Positions 48,375 to 55,900 of a stretch of DNA of 64,000 nucleotides are shown one piece after another (within the stretch, counting starts at the first letter, position 1; the number at the start of each line of letters is the position of its first letter). Made by a program: the position numbers and the translations under genes. Under the pieces are notes generated by a model. The model ran no database searches, was not told the origin of the DNA, and worked only from the letters and a program-made list of their open reading frames with translations. The stretch is from a virus, in IMG/VR virus record IMGVR_UViG_3300031688_000003, positions 55,272-119,271 of that record; one strand, written 5' to 3'.

Positions 48375-49100
48375 ATGGCAACATACAATATAACATCTAA
48401 ATTAACACTTACTGGGCAAGGGGTAAGTTCAGATGTACTAAATCAAACAAATACACAAACCTTCAACGTTACACAACCTACAGTTGAATCTGGAGCTTTA
48501 GATCTTTCTACATCTAAAACTACATTAGGTACAATGGATGGTATAAAGAACACTGGTACTACATATCTTTATCTTAAGAATACTGGATCAGCTACTCAAG
48601 GAACTGCAGAAATAGGTGTAGACACTGAAACTCAAGGAATAGCATTTCTTGCCTTTATTGGAAACCCTGCAAATGCTGGAACAATTACTCTTATATCTAC
48701 AGATTTAACATCTAAAGTTTATACAGCTGCTGCTGCTGAAAATTTAACAAACAATGAATTTAAAAGTACAGGTAGTATTACTCAAGTAGCAGAATCATTA
48801 CAAAAGTGTATACAAGCTAGTACAGGTCATGCAGGTAAGATTGTTGTATCATCTTTAGTAGGAGTATTAACCTTAACTCAAGCTAAAGGAGGTAGTACTG
48901 GGAATTCTGCTATTACTGTTACGACAACATCTACAGTTTCTTCTGCTGTTTTTACTGGAGGAGGTAGTAATGTACGAAATAAAATGGTAGTATTAAAACC
49001 AGGGCAATTTACAACAATACCAGTTGCAAAAAATGTAGATCTTTCACTATCTAGTTCTTTAACAACAACATGTGAATACGGTTGGTGGACACTTGTATAA
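48375..49100 (+). CDS. Tail or decoration protein with internal tail-type beta domain
   Basis: This 241-residue Ser/Thr/Gly-rich protein lacks Cys-rich or membrane parts. Its first about 90 and last about 50 residues match the layout of the next gene product (shared PTVESGALDL, YLYLKNTG and a TTIPVAKNVDLSL-type end). Inserted at about 92-195 is a domain of the kind repeated in phage tail proteins (AGTITLISTDLTSKVYTA, then AESLQKCIQASTGHAGKIV, VLTLTQAKGGSTGNSAIT). It is probably a surface or fibre protein formed by domain insertion into a copy of its neighbour's fold. Confidence 0.6.
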   Translation: MATYNITSKLTLTGQGVSSDVLNQTNTQTFNVTQPTVESGALDLSTSKTTLGTMDGIKNTGTTYLYLKNTGSATQGTAEIGVDTETQGIAFLAFIGNPANAGTITLISTDLTSKVYTAAAAENLTNNEFKSTGSITQVAESLQKCIQASTGHAGKIVVSSLVGVLTLTQAKGGSTGNSAITVTTTSTVSSAVFTGGGSNVRNKMVVLKPGQFTTIPVAKNVDLSLSSSLTTTCEYGWWTLV

Positions 49101-49121
49101 CAATTAAATAAATAAAAAAAA

Positions 49122-49493
49122 ATGGCAACTATTAACTCTCAAATAATTTTATCTGGAGCTGGAATAACTTCAGAACCTTTATTAATAAATCATACTTCAA
49201 CATTAGTTGTAAGAAATCCTGCAATTGAATCAGGTACTTTAAATGTAACTACAACAGCAGCTACTTTAGTACCTACAAATGCAAGTAAAGTATATCTATA
49301 TGCAAGAAATACTGGTGCAATAAATACTGCTGATAGTATAAATATAAAAACAATAGGTGGTACAAATATTATAGAGTTAGCACCAAGTGATTGGTGTTTT
49401 CTTCCTATTGAACAAAATTTAGGGTTAGATGTTGAATCTGTTACTGCATCAGGAATAAGTACAATTGAATTTTCTTATTTTACAGCAGCATAA
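49122..49493 (+). CDS. Small tail or decoration protein, paralogue of the 48375 product
   Basis: This 123-residue protein aligns by eye with the two ends of the upstream product: MATINSQIILSGAGITSE against MATYNITSKLTLTGQGVSSD, PAIESGTLNV against PTVESGALDL, and KVYLYARNTG against YLYLKNTG. It lacks the roughly 100-residue insertion. All-beta and Thr/Ala rich, it is likely a virion surface subunit. Its stop overlaps the next start as TAATG. Confidence 0.6.
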   Translation: MATINSQIILSGAGITSEPLLINHTSTLVVRNPAIESGTLNVTTTAATLVPTNASKVYLYARNTGAINTADSINIKTIGGTNIIELAPSDWCFLPIEQNLGLDVESVTASGISTIEFSYFTAA

Positions 49494-49684
49494 TGGCTAA
49501 AAAATTTATGGGTATTAATCCTGATCATAAAGGATATTGTACTCCAATGACTAAAGCAACTTGTACACCAAGACGTAAAGCTTTAGCTAAAAGGTTAAAA
49601 CCAGGAGGAGATTTATATAAAGGAAGTATGGGTGGATCAATGATAGAAGGATTAAAAATGAGAAAAAAATTTAATAAAATATAA
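49493..49684 (+). CDS. Small basic conserved phage-type protein
   Basis: This 63-residue protein has GYCTPMTKATCTPRRKALAK, in which two CTP motifs flank a short linker before a basic helix, then a Gly/Met-rich end. Small proteins with this CTP-x-x-K-x-x-CTPRRKALA pattern occur among phage structural and lysis genes, but no function is known to me. It overlaps its neighbours on both sides by TAATG. Confidence 0.5.
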   Translation: MAKKFMGINPDHKGYCTPMTKATCTPRRKALAKRLKPGGDLYKGSMGGSMIEGLKMRKKFNKI

Positions 49685-50079
49685 TGGCAAATATATTAGG
49701 AAAAATATTTTCAGCAGGTGCAGGTGAACTTGTTAAAAGTGTAGGAGGAGTTATAGATAACCTTCATACATCTAAAGATGAAAAGCTAGCAGCTGAATTA
49801 AAAGTAAAAGAGCTTATAGCTAAGTATGAGACTGATATGGAGAAAGAAATATCTAGCAGATGGTCAGCTGATATGGCTTCTGACTCTTGGTTAAGTAAAA
49901 ATGTCAGACCGTTAGTATTAATATTCTTAGTAGTAGCTACAGTGCTATTAATATTTATTGATGCTGGAGTAATAAATTTTGTAGTAGAAGCTAAATGGAC
50001 TGACCTACTGCAGTTAGTATTAATAACAGTGATAGGTGCCTACTTTGGTGGCCGTTCACTAGAAAAAACCAAAAAATAA
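49684..50079 (+). CDS. Phage holin, GTA/3-TM holin family
   Basis: This 131-residue protein has an amphipathic N-terminus, a charged helix (residues 28-60) and the family signature SWLSKNVRPLVLIFLVVATV starting near 68, giving a first membrane helix at about 75-95 and a second at about 107-123 (LLQLVLITVIGAYFGGRS). The pattern of Trp-Leu-x-x-x-x-R-P before the first helix is typical of the gene-transfer-agent type holins that make the inner-membrane hole for lysis. It is translationally coupled to both neighbours. Confidence 0.8.
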   Translation: MANILGKIFSAGAGELVKSVGGVIDNLHTSKDEKLAAELKVKELIAKYETDMEKEISSRWSADMASDSWLSKNVRPLVLIFLVVATVLLIFIDAGVINFVVEAKWTDLLQLVLITVIGAYFGGRSLEKTKK

Positions 50080-50300
50080 TGGCAAAGTATAAAGTAATTA
50101 CAGAGTTTGATCAAACACAATCAAAGGGTAGAGTTTTTAATTGGAGAAAAATTAAAACAAGTCCTAAAGGTCAAGAACAAATGAAAGAAGCATATGATTT
50201 AGGATTAACTAGTTACATTGAAAAAATTGAAGACGTTAAACCTGAAGTTAAGAAAGTTGTAGTAAAGAAAGATAAAAAAGATGATTTAGAATCCTTATAA
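50079..50300 (+). CDS. Small charged hypothetical protein (73 residues)
   Basis: Starts on the TAATG overlap with the holin gene. The first half is a mixed beta/helix segment (YKVITEFDQTQSKGRVFNWRKI); the second half is a Lys/Glu/Val-rich tail (VKPEVKKVVVKKDKKDD). No motif recognised. Its place directly after the holin fits an accessory lysis or structural role, but this is only context. Confidence 0.45.
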   Translation: MAKYKVITEFDQTQSKGRVFNWRKIKTSPKGQEQMKEAYDLGLTSYIEKIEDVKPEVKKVVVKKDKKDDLESL

Positions 50301-50301
50301 C

Positions 50302-50382
50302 ATGGCAAAGTGCAAATGTGGTAAAACAAAAGCTGAAGATGGGACCTGTGATGGTTCACATCAAGAAAGCTGTAAAAAATAA
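50302..50382 (+). CDS. CDGSH-type iron-sulfur microprotein (26 residues)
   Basis: A complete frame from ATG to TAA one base after the previous stop encodes MAKCKCGKTKAEDGTCDGSH plus a six-residue tail QESCKK. C4-x-C6 followed by C16-D-G-S-H20 supplies the three Cys and one His that bind a 2Fe-2S cluster in CDGSH proteins, with Thr9 at the Ser/Thr position. The spacing from Thr to the third Cys is one residue longer than the usual consensus and the usual Pro is missing. Family members are redox or cluster-carrying proteins; a 26-residue version is at the extreme small end. Cluster binding and function are inferred. Confidence 0.6.
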   Translation: MAKCKCGKTKAEDGTCDGSHQESCKK

Positions 50383-50392
50383 ATAATTTATT

Positions 50393-50911
50393 ATGAAAAA
50401 TAACTATAGAATTGCTTTAAATAAAGCACATAAAGGTGTAGAACACCGTAAAATAAAAGCTCAAGATATTGGTGAGTACAACGTAGCACCAGGATATAAT
50501 TCAGCAATAATGGGACCTAGGCAACCAGTTATATCAGATGAGAATGTACAAATTACTAATCCTACACCAATATGGCCTGCTGATAAAACTCGTGCTGCAT
50601 ATGATGCTGGTGCAATTACAAATGATGGAGCTATGGGGATCACTTCAGGAGGTGAAGGATTTATGCCTTCAGGAGAAAGTATGCGTGATAATAGTTATGC
50701 TTCTGTTGATTCAAGATCTATGCTTGGAAATATTGGAACAAGAATAGGTAATATATTTAGATCAAATGAAAAAGATATAGACCCTAGAAGAAAAATAGTA
50801 GAACATGATGGTAGTTCATCTCCCATAAAGAAAAATATCAGGAAACAAGGAGGTACTACTAATTACCAAGCAGCATTAAAAGCCTATAAAAAAGGTGGCA
50901 ATGTCAAATAA
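50393..50911 (+). CDS. Hypothetical, largely disordered protein (172 residues)
   Basis: Starts at an ATG after an A-rich leader. The protein is polar and Gly/Asn/Ser rich with few hydrophobic runs, and ends with a Lys/Gly-rich tail containing GGTTNYQAALKAYKKGGN. The GG plus NYQ element vaguely recalls the YGGGLPNYQ linker motif in the third giant protein, which may be chance. No function recognised. It overlaps the next gene. Confidence 0.45.
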   Translation: MKNNYRIALNKAHKGVEHRKIKAQDIGEYNVAPGYNSAIMGPRQPVISDENVQITNPTPIWPADKTRAAYDAGAITNDGAMGITSGGEGFMPSGESMRDNSYASVDSRSMLGNIGTRIGNIFRSNEKDIDPRRKIVEHDGSSSPIKKNIRKQGGTTNYQAALKAYKKGGNVK

Positions 50912-51134
50912 AAATCCAGTGTCTAATAATAAGTTAAATTCTATTATGAGGCAAAACCGTGTGAGTAGAGTTAAAAAGCTTAATAATTCTAAAAGAACAA
51001 TTCCTAAGTCTGATTGTGCTATGATTATGAAAAATGGAGGTGATACTCATAAAATGCCTGATGGTACAGTACATGCAGGTAGATCACATGCTGAATATTT
51101 AAAGATGTTAAAGAACAAACCCAGCGGCTATTAA
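50901..51134 (+). CDS. Small basic hypothetical protein ending the middle operon
   Basis: The ATG at 50901 is preferred to the in-frame GTG at 50895. The 77-residue product is basic with many Asn/Lys/Arg in the first half; the second half has HKMPDGTVHAGRSHAEYLKM, a short motif of a kind seen in small phage proteins. The last codons form one arm of a transcription-terminator hairpin. Function unknown. Confidence 0.5.
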   Translation: MSNKNPVSNNKLNSIMRQNRVSRVKKLNNSKRTIPKSDCAMIMKNGGDTHKMPDGTVHAGRSHAEYLKMLKNKPSGY

Positions 51135-51145
51135 GCTACTGGGTT
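51118..51145. terminator. Bidirectional terminator hairpin between convergent operons
   Basis: AACCCAG (51118-51124) pairs with CTGGGTT (51139-51145), with further pairing inside the loop (GCT at 51126-51128... against AGC at 51134-51136). On the plus strand it is followed by CTTTC rather than a long T-run. It overlaps the end of the gene stopping at 51134 and lies where the plus- and minus-strand operons meet. Confidence 0.6.
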
Positions 51146-51150
51146 CTTTC

Positions 51151-51194
51151 ATATATAGGAAAAAGTTGGTTTATGGAAGTCAAAACCTATATAT
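51151..51194. repeat. Perfect 9-base inverted repeat ATATATAGG / CCTATATAT
   Basis: Arms at 51151-51159 and 51186-51194 with a 26-base loop, directly after the operon-end hairpin and 13 bases from the end of the minus-strand gene at 51208. It may be a terminator for the minus-strand operon or a protein-binding site. Low GC makes it a weak terminator. Confidence 0.45.
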
Positions 51195-51207
51195 AAGCGT
51201 TCTTTAA

Positions 51208-52068
51208 TTAAAAAATATATCTAATTGTGTTCCAGGGTATAATTTCATTATGTAGTTCTTTAAATTGTTTTATACTCTTTCTTTTAAATCTGTATTCATA
51301 TCTTATATTTTCTCCACCATATTGTGATATTTTAGTTTCTTGAATTTCTGGTTTCCATAGTGTAATCTCTGTCTCAGGATGATTTTCTGTATTAACTATA
51401 TGCTTTTTAAAATTGTGTGTAAGAAATATAACTTCAGACTTAACTTTATCTTTATTCTTTTTTTCTACTAAGCTATTAACTTCTTTAAACAGCATTTCAT
51501 AGTCTTCTAACCAAGTATCTGTAATAATGACTGGAGAAAAATTTATGTGTACGTCATATCCTGCTTCTATAAAAGTATTAATTGCTTTAATTCTATCAGT
51601 AATTTTAGATGTATTAGGTTCATGTATATCAGCCATCTTTTGTGGCATAAGGCTGAATCTGATTCTTATCTTACCTTCAGGATTAAATGATAGTAATTTT
51701 TTATTTACATATTTAGTTGCAAAAGACCCCATAGCAATAGGATGATCTTTAAAAAACTCAAATATTCTTTCCCACTCATGATATTTAGCATGTAAAGCAA
51801 AATCTTCATTACAACTTATATCATATGTAACAAAATCTGCGTGTGTTTGATTAGGTTTTTTAACAGTTGAGAAATATGCATGATTATTAACTTCTGTTAG
51901 GATGTCACCTGTGTTAGTTGCAACAGTTAATCCTTTTGGCTTATGTCTTTTCATGTAGCAATAGCTACAATCATAAAGACAACCGTGTCCAAAACTTGGA
52001 CTTATAAAATCTGTAGATCTACCAGATTCTCTTATTTTAAATGTCTTCCTTCTTATTTTTTGTATCAT
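51208..52068 (-). CDS. Radical-SAM protein of the spore photoproduct lyase type
   Basis: This 286-residue protein has the radical-SAM cluster motif CLYDCSYC (C-x3-C-x2-C, about residues 30-37) preceded by FISPSFGHG, as in the spore-photoproduct-lyase family. These enzymes use S-adenosylmethionine and a 4Fe-4S cluster to make a radical; classic members repair a UV-induced thymine dimer. Here, in a replication/nucleotide-modification operon, it could repair DNA or act on a modified base. At 286 residues it is a little shorter than Bacillus SplB. Its start lies inside the end of the upstream gene (32-base overlap), implying coupling. The family is likely, the substrate unknown. Confidence 0.75.
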   Translation of the reverse strand: MIQKIRRKTFKIRESGRSTDFISPSFGHGCLYDCSYCYMKRHKPKGLTVATNTGDILTEVNNHAYFSTVKKPNQTHADFVTYDISCNEDFALHAKYHEWERIFEFFKDHPIAMGSFATKYVNKKLLSFNPEGKIRIRFSLMPQKMADIHEPNTSKITDRIKAINTFIEAGYDVHINFSPVIITDTWLEDYEMLFKEVNSLVEKKNKDKVKSEVIFLTHNFKKHIVNTENHPETEITLWKPEIQETKISQYGGENIRYEYRFKRKSIKQFKELHNEIIPWNTIRYIF

Positions 52069-52318
52069 CTATAGAAATTTTTAGTAAACATAGGTAACCT
52101 ATAAGATCATCTATAGTATCATATGTTGCTGGACATAAACCAGCATTTTGAATACGTGCAAGTTTATCATCTATCCTTGCACATATATTTTCTTTAGCTG
52201 AACCATTCCCAAATATATTACAGGGATTTGTAGCTGAGTCACCATAACTTTCATTTTTACTTAATAAAAGACTAGTAACCTCACTCATTATTTTTTTAAT
52301 TTTATATTCTGTTCTCAT
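52037..52318 (-). CDS. Nucleotide-modification-associated domain 1 (DUF1599-like) protein
   Basis: This 93-residue protein matches the Nmad1/DUF1599 pattern: KNESYGDSATNPCNIF, then ENICARIDDKLARI, then DTIDDLIGYLCLLKI. The family is linked by genome context to phage base-modification systems and helix-rich nucleotide-binding folds. It overlaps the radical-SAM gene downstream and its start overlaps the end of the upstream zinc-ribbon gene (ATGA). Biochemical role unproven. Confidence 0.75.
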   Translation of the reverse strand: MRTEYKIKKIMSEVTSLLLSKNESYGDSATNPCNIFGNGSAKENICARIDDKLARIQNAGLCPATYDTIDDLIGYLCLLKISIDDTKNKKEDI

Positions 52319-52485
52319 TTTTTAACATTTTTAAAGTCAACATTAAATTCAGGTAAAGATAATCTTGCAGGTAATACAATTTCTAAATAACATTTATTAC
52401 ATACACTACCATCTTCTGAATTTTTAACAGGTGCAGGATTATTTCCATAACCTTCTATAATATTATTACATATAATACATTTCAT
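52315..52485 (-). CDS. Zinc-ribbon microprotein (56 residues)
   Basis: The start is placed at the ATG at 52485, giving MKCIICNNIIEGYGNNPAPV, because the longer frame from 52542 would overlap the upstream gene. Two Cys pairs (CIIC near residues 3-6 and CNKC near 29-32) form a four-Cys zinc site; GYGNNPAPV and VLPARL are features of a widespread small phage zinc-ribbon protein of unknown function. Its stop overlaps the next start by ATGA. Confidence 0.6.
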   Translation of the reverse strand: MKCIICNNIIEGYGNNPAPVKNSEDGSVCNKCYLEIVLPARLSLPEFNVDFKNVKK

Positions 52486-52490
52486 AATAT

Positions 52491-52634
52491 TTATTTTTTT
52501 GTCCATACTGAGTAAACTTTTACGCCATTCTGAGTTACACATTCTAATTTTTTTTCTTCTTTACTTTCTTGAGATAATTTATCTCTATTTAAGTACTTAG
52601 GGTTCTTACTATTTAATTTTCTTTTTTTTGTCAT
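52491..52634 (-). CDS. Small basic protein (47 residues)
   Basis: The frame runs from an ATG at 52634 (MTKKRKLNSKNPKYLNRDKL) to TAA at 52491, five bases before the zinc-ribbon start. It is Lys/Arg/Glu rich and ends ECVTQNGVKVYSVWTKK, which could form a small beta-hairpin. Position and spacing within the operon support it; no function recognised. Confidence 0.5.
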   Translation of the reverse strand: MTKKRKLNSKNPKYLNRDKLSQESKEEKKLECVTQNGVKVYSVWTKK

Positions 52635-52660
52635 TATGGTATTGAGTTAAGGTTAAACAT

Positions 52661-52717
52661 ATAGGGAAGGCTTTTCACTCTAGAGTAGTACACCCTTGCT
52701 AGTCAGCCTTCTTCTAT
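52661..52717 (-). other. Stem-loop with internal palindrome in the longest gap of the right arm
   Basis: Bases 52661-52671 pair with 52706-52717 to give an 11-pair stem with one bulge and one G-U pair (core GAAGGC/GCCTTC). The 34-base loop contains the perfect palindrome ACTCTAGAGT (52677-52686). It sits in the 102-base gap between the DUF932 stop and the next small gene and lacks a U-run, so a simple terminator is less likely than a processing site, leader structure or protein-binding site. Confidence 0.4.
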
Positions 52718-52736
52718 ATGACAATCATGTCAGTGA

Positions 52737-53606
52737 TTAAATTTTAAAATCTTTAAATGTATCATAATCTTGTGCTTCCATGTCAGCTAAACTATTTAAA
52801 TCTACATCAATTATATTATCATCTAAGTGACCTGCTTTATAATTTTTTAATAAAAATTCTGAAACATCTCTGTTTTTAATGTTTAAGTGACTTAATAATT
52901 CAGTAGTCATAAATTTATGAAATTTTTGTTGATTAGACATCCATGACCTTGGATGAGATGACTTAAGAGCATGTGTAACATGATTATAAAATGACCATGC
53001 ATTATTTAATGAACAACTATAATTAAAAGTTGGTTTATTCATTTCTCTTTTTATTGTTGACATTTGTGTTGCATCAATAATTTCTTCTTCAATAAATAAA
53101 CGACCTAGTAACTCAGATTGATCTTTTCTTGAAAGAGTATGATTCTTAAATTGATCTTTATCTTGAATTAATTGATTAAAATGCTTATGTGCATATTTAA
53201 CTTGTGAACCAATTTGACTTTGAACATCTAAATCTGCTGTTCCAGTATGTTTTCTTGCATATGAAGCCATGTCACCATGAATCATACCATTATTGCAAAC
53301 AAATACATATGCTCCTATTCCACACTGAAACCTTGTGCTTTTATCATATGAGTTTGTCCAGGCAAACATCATACCTAAATCATCATCATGTGTACTTACT
53401 ATTTGATAAATACCTTGTACTACTTTTGCACCTGCATTAGATCTGAATGACTTATTCTTTATAACAAAGTTATTCTCTTTTAATAGATTATCTGTATAAT
53501 CTATGATGCTTCTATGTGGAATAACTGTGTAAGTTTTTCCGTGTGTTGGTAGTTCTGCATTGCATAAATCTACCTCAGTAATTGTTGTTGGTTTTGTATA
53601 TCCCAT
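52737..53606 (-). CDS. DUF932 phage/plasmid-like protein
   Basis: This 289-residue protein fits the DUF932 family: YTVIPHRSIIDYTDNLL, then a long middle with GIYQIVSTHDDDLGMMFAWTNSYDK, then GAYVFVCNNGMIHGD, then a helical region ending WSFYNHVTHALK. Members are common beside replication and recombination genes on phages and plasmids; their role is undefined. It lies directly downstream of the DNA polymerase gene (32-base gap). Confidence 0.75.
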   Translation of the reverse strand: MGYTKPTTITEVDLCNAELPTHGKTYTVIPHRSIIDYTDNLLKENNFVIKNKSFRSNAGAKVVQGIYQIVSTHDDDLGMMFAWTNSYDKSTRFQCGIGAYVFVCNNGMIHGDMASYARKHTGTADLDVQSQIGSQVKYAHKHFNQLIQDKDQFKNHTLSRKDQSELLGRLFIEEEIIDATQMSTIKREMNKPTFNYSCSLNNAWSFYNHVTHALKSSHPRSWMSNQQKFHKFMTTELLSHLNIKNRDVSEFLLKNYKAGHLDDNIIDVDLNSLADMEAQDYDTFKDFKI

Positions 53607-53638
53607 ATCCTTATTTTTTACAAATATATAAATTAATT

Positions 53639-55543
53639 TTAATCAAACAAACTTATTTGGTTTGTTTTAACTCCCAGAATGTTATTTATTTCTCTCTCAA
53701 TAGCATCTAAGTAATACTTTTGATTGATGTCATAATTTTCCCATTCTTGTTCTATCATGTTGTTGTTTACTGTTTGTAACCAACGACCAGCTTCTAATTG
53801 TATTTCTCTATTATCAGTCTTATTTACTTTAGTTATTTTAACACCTTTATTAGAAATAAAATATCTATTAATTTTCTGAAGTTCCTCTTCATATGGATGA
53901 CCATCTTTAATTGATCTTGCTATTTGTTTCCAGTTACCCTTGGATTTCCCTCCTATGCAATAATCTAATATGTTTTTATTTTGATTTATTGTATCTTCAG
54001 GTAATATTCCATTAACAAAATATGAGTAGATAGCTTTTGGTATTATAAGTTTTGATTTATTCTTGTGAAGTGCTAAATTCTTAAATTCAAATCTTCCCTT
54101 ACATTTTGTTTCACCATCATTATTTATTGCAATATAATTATTAACATCAGCAAGAACTATCTTTTTATATTGATCATGTTCAAGATTAAGATTAGTTATT
54201 TCTTCCCATTTTTTGCATACTTCCATATATAAGTCAATTTTAGACCTAGGTATGATTGTCTCAACACCATCAGTGTTTTGTAATAAAGGAATAGCTTCAG
54301 GTATTGCAAGCATTATCATTTCATAAAGCATCATTAATGTCAATTGACCATTTACAGTAATAAACATAGTAAACTGCGGGTCATACAGGAAAGAGTTCTT
54401 GTCATTAGATAAACCATATGTACTATTAAGTATAATTTTATATACATAATTCATAGGGTTACTCTTAGGGATTTTCTTTCTCTCCTCAAAGAACCATTCA
54501 TATAGTTCACAAAATGCTTTATTATCTAGATGTGCAGGTGCAATCTTATTCATGATAGCTAAGTTTGGATAGAAACTTGTAACATCAGATGACATTATAA
54601 TATTCTCTTCATCAGATTCATAAACACCAGGTCTAGCTGCTCCATGAGCTCCTCCTAAACCAAAATCTGTCTTAACTCCTTTATACTTAACAGAGTACTT
54701 AAAACCTCCTTTAGTATGAAGCGGGTCCAACTCAACAGCTTTAAATCTTTCTAGAAGATTTTTAAATTCAGGTGTTTCAAACTTAATATAGTCAAGTATA
54801 AGTCCATCAATCTTAATAACACTTCTAAATGTTCTTAGTTTTTTAAGTTCATACTTTGGTATCTTAAGTTCTTTGCTTAAATAATATGCAAATAACTCTT
54901 TACTGATACGTGGTTCAGATGCACTGTATAGATTAATGTTATATTGATCAGTAAGATTTTTTCTTAATTTGATTAAAGGTTTAGATCTATTAAAGATCTC
55001 TTTAGTTGCGTCTACATCATTAATACAATATCCAATTATAAGACTTAATTGTTGTTGAGTCTCTATTTTTGTTTCATGATGTATTGGCATATCAAGAATA
55101 TTATCCCAATCCATAGTATATTCAATCCATTTTAAACTAGAACGTTTAGCAGGATTATCCCAGTGATTAAGTTTAAAAACATCAATTTGTTGTATAGTCA
55201 TGTTCCACTCAGGAAAATCATGAAACTCTTTATTGTTAGAGTTAGTGATTGCTCTCTGTGCATAACCATATATTTCCTCAGCAATAGATTCACCATCCAT
55301 TAGCAATAAGTTCTTATGATTTTTTATTATATTGTGGGTCACTTGTGCATCAAATGCTAATCCATTATAGGATATGTGCCACTCTTTTTCTTCAAGATTT
55401 TGTTTTAGGAATTCACTAAACTTTGGATAATCATTTTGTAGTTTACATATAGAAAAGACGTGTGTCTCTTCAGTTTTATAATGTTTAAATACTGCTACAA
55501 AACAATTACATAAAGTTTCATAATCCATGACCCAGTGATTCAT
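53639..55543 (-). CDS. Family B DNA polymerase with proofreading exonuclease
   Basis: The replicative polymerase. Numbered from a slightly earlier ATG at 55549, exonuclease motifs are DYET (9-12), YNGLAFD (61-67) and YCINDVDAT (174-182). Polymerase motif A is DVTSFYPNLAI (from 322), motif B is KIILNSTYGL (371-380) and motif C is NTDG (425-428), in place of the usual DTDS. A GLGGAHGA loop lies at 297-304. About 635 residues is compact for a proofreading family B enzyme, so thumb and N-terminal parts are reduced. The start at 55543 is preferred because it overlaps the previous stop in the ATGA arrangement common in this operon. It copies the phage genome with the nuclease and ATPase proteins encoded upstream. 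Confidence 0.85.
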   Translation of the reverse strand: MNHWVMDYETLCNCFVAVFKHYKTEETHVFSICKLQNDYPKFSEFLKQNLEEKEWHISYNGLAFDAQVTHNIIKNHKNLLLMDGESIAEEIYGYAQRAITNSNNKEFHDFPEWNMTIQQIDVFKLNHWDNPAKRSSLKWIEYTMDWDNILDMPIHHETKIETQQQLSLIIGYCINDVDATKEIFNRSKPLIKLRKNLTDQYNINLYSASEPRISKELFAYYLSKELKIPKYELKKLRTFRSVIKIDGLILDYIKFETPEFKNLLERFKAVELDPLHTKGGFKYSVKYKGVKTDFGLGGAHGAARPGVYESDEENIIMSSDVTSFYPNLAIMNKIAPAHLDNKAFCELYEWFFEERKKIPKSNPMNYVYKIILNSTYGLSNDKNSFLYDPQFTMFITVNGQLTLMMLYEMIMLAIPEAIPLLQNTDGVETIIPRSKIDLYMEVCKKWEEITNLNLEHDQYKKIVLADVNNYIAINNDGETKCKGRFEFKNLALHKNKSKLIIPKAIYSYFVNGILPEDTINQNKNILDYCIGGKSKGNWKQIARSIKDGHPYEEELQKINRYFISNKGVKITKVNKTDNREIQLEAGRWLQTVNNNMIEQEWENYDINQKYYLDAIEREINNILGVKTNQISLFD

Positions 55544-55653
55544 GGCCATATTACTACAATATTAGAAGATTTTATAGTTCCACCACAACTTGCACATAAC
55601 TTACCACTTGGAGTAGGAGAGCTTTCTCCACAATTACACTCGTATCTATTCAT
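55540..55653 (-). CDS. Zinc-ribbon microprotein upstream of the DNA polymerase (37 residues)
   Basis: The ATG at 55653 opens MNRYECNCGESSPTPSGKLC followed by ASCGGTIKSS, with CxC (6, 8) and CxxC (20, 23) pairs that can form one zinc site. The TGA stop overlaps the polymerase ATG. The tail IVVIWP is hydrophobic. Likely a small nucleic-acid- or protein-binding zinc ribbon; function unknown. Confidence 0.55.
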   Translation of the reverse strand: MNRYECNCGESSPTPSGKLCASCGGTIKSSNIVVIWP

Positions 55654-55661
55654 AATATTAT

Positions 55662-55856
55662 TTATTTAATTTTTTCAAATTTTAACTCTAACCACTCATA
55701 ACATGCCTGTGGTGTTTTTTTCTTTGTAGATGATGATTTTCTCCACGGACCTAACTTTGTTCTTTTATAAACATTAGCTTTCCAAAAGCTTCCTGATGGA
55801 TAAACTTCTATCCACATGTTTCTTTTAAGTAAATATTCTATGTCTGATTCTTCCAT
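55662..55856 (-). CDS. Small hypothetical protein (64 residues)
   Basis: Starts MEESDIEYLLKRNMWIEVYP and continues with SGSFWKANVYKRTKLGPWRK, a Lys/Trp-rich beta segment, then a helix ACYEWLELKFEKI. The beta-beta-helix layout with aromatic and basic residues resembles small nucleic-acid-binding domains, but there is no firm family match. It lies after a terminator-like hairpin and eight bases before the zinc-ribbon gene. Confidence 0.5.
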   Translation of the reverse strand: MEESDIEYLLKRNMWIEVYPSGSFWKANVYKRTKLGPWRKSSSTKKKTPQACYEWLELKFEKIK

Positions 55857-55877
55857 GATTTATAATTTAAGACAAAA

Positions 55878-55900
55878 AAAAGGGACACTAGGCCCCTTTT
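55878..55900. terminator. Hairpin AAAAGGG / CCCTTTT
   Basis: AAAAGGG (55878-55884) pairs with CCCTTTT (55894-55900) around a nine-base loop, and flanking GAC (55871-55873) can pair with GTC (55904-55906). Read on the minus strand the right-hand arm ends in a run of eight U residues, a classic intrinsic terminator after the gene ending at 55920. Confidence 0.75.

Noticed and set aside
52315-52542. Longer start at 52542 for the zinc-ribbon gene
   Set aside because: It would overlap the 47-residue gene by about 50 bases, and the first 19 residues do not resemble the family start, so the ATG at 52485 is preferred.
52640-52736. tRNA gene in the DUF932 downstream gap
   Set aside because: The stem-loop does not form a cloverleaf, has no TTC-type T-loop and no CCA-bearing acceptor stem.
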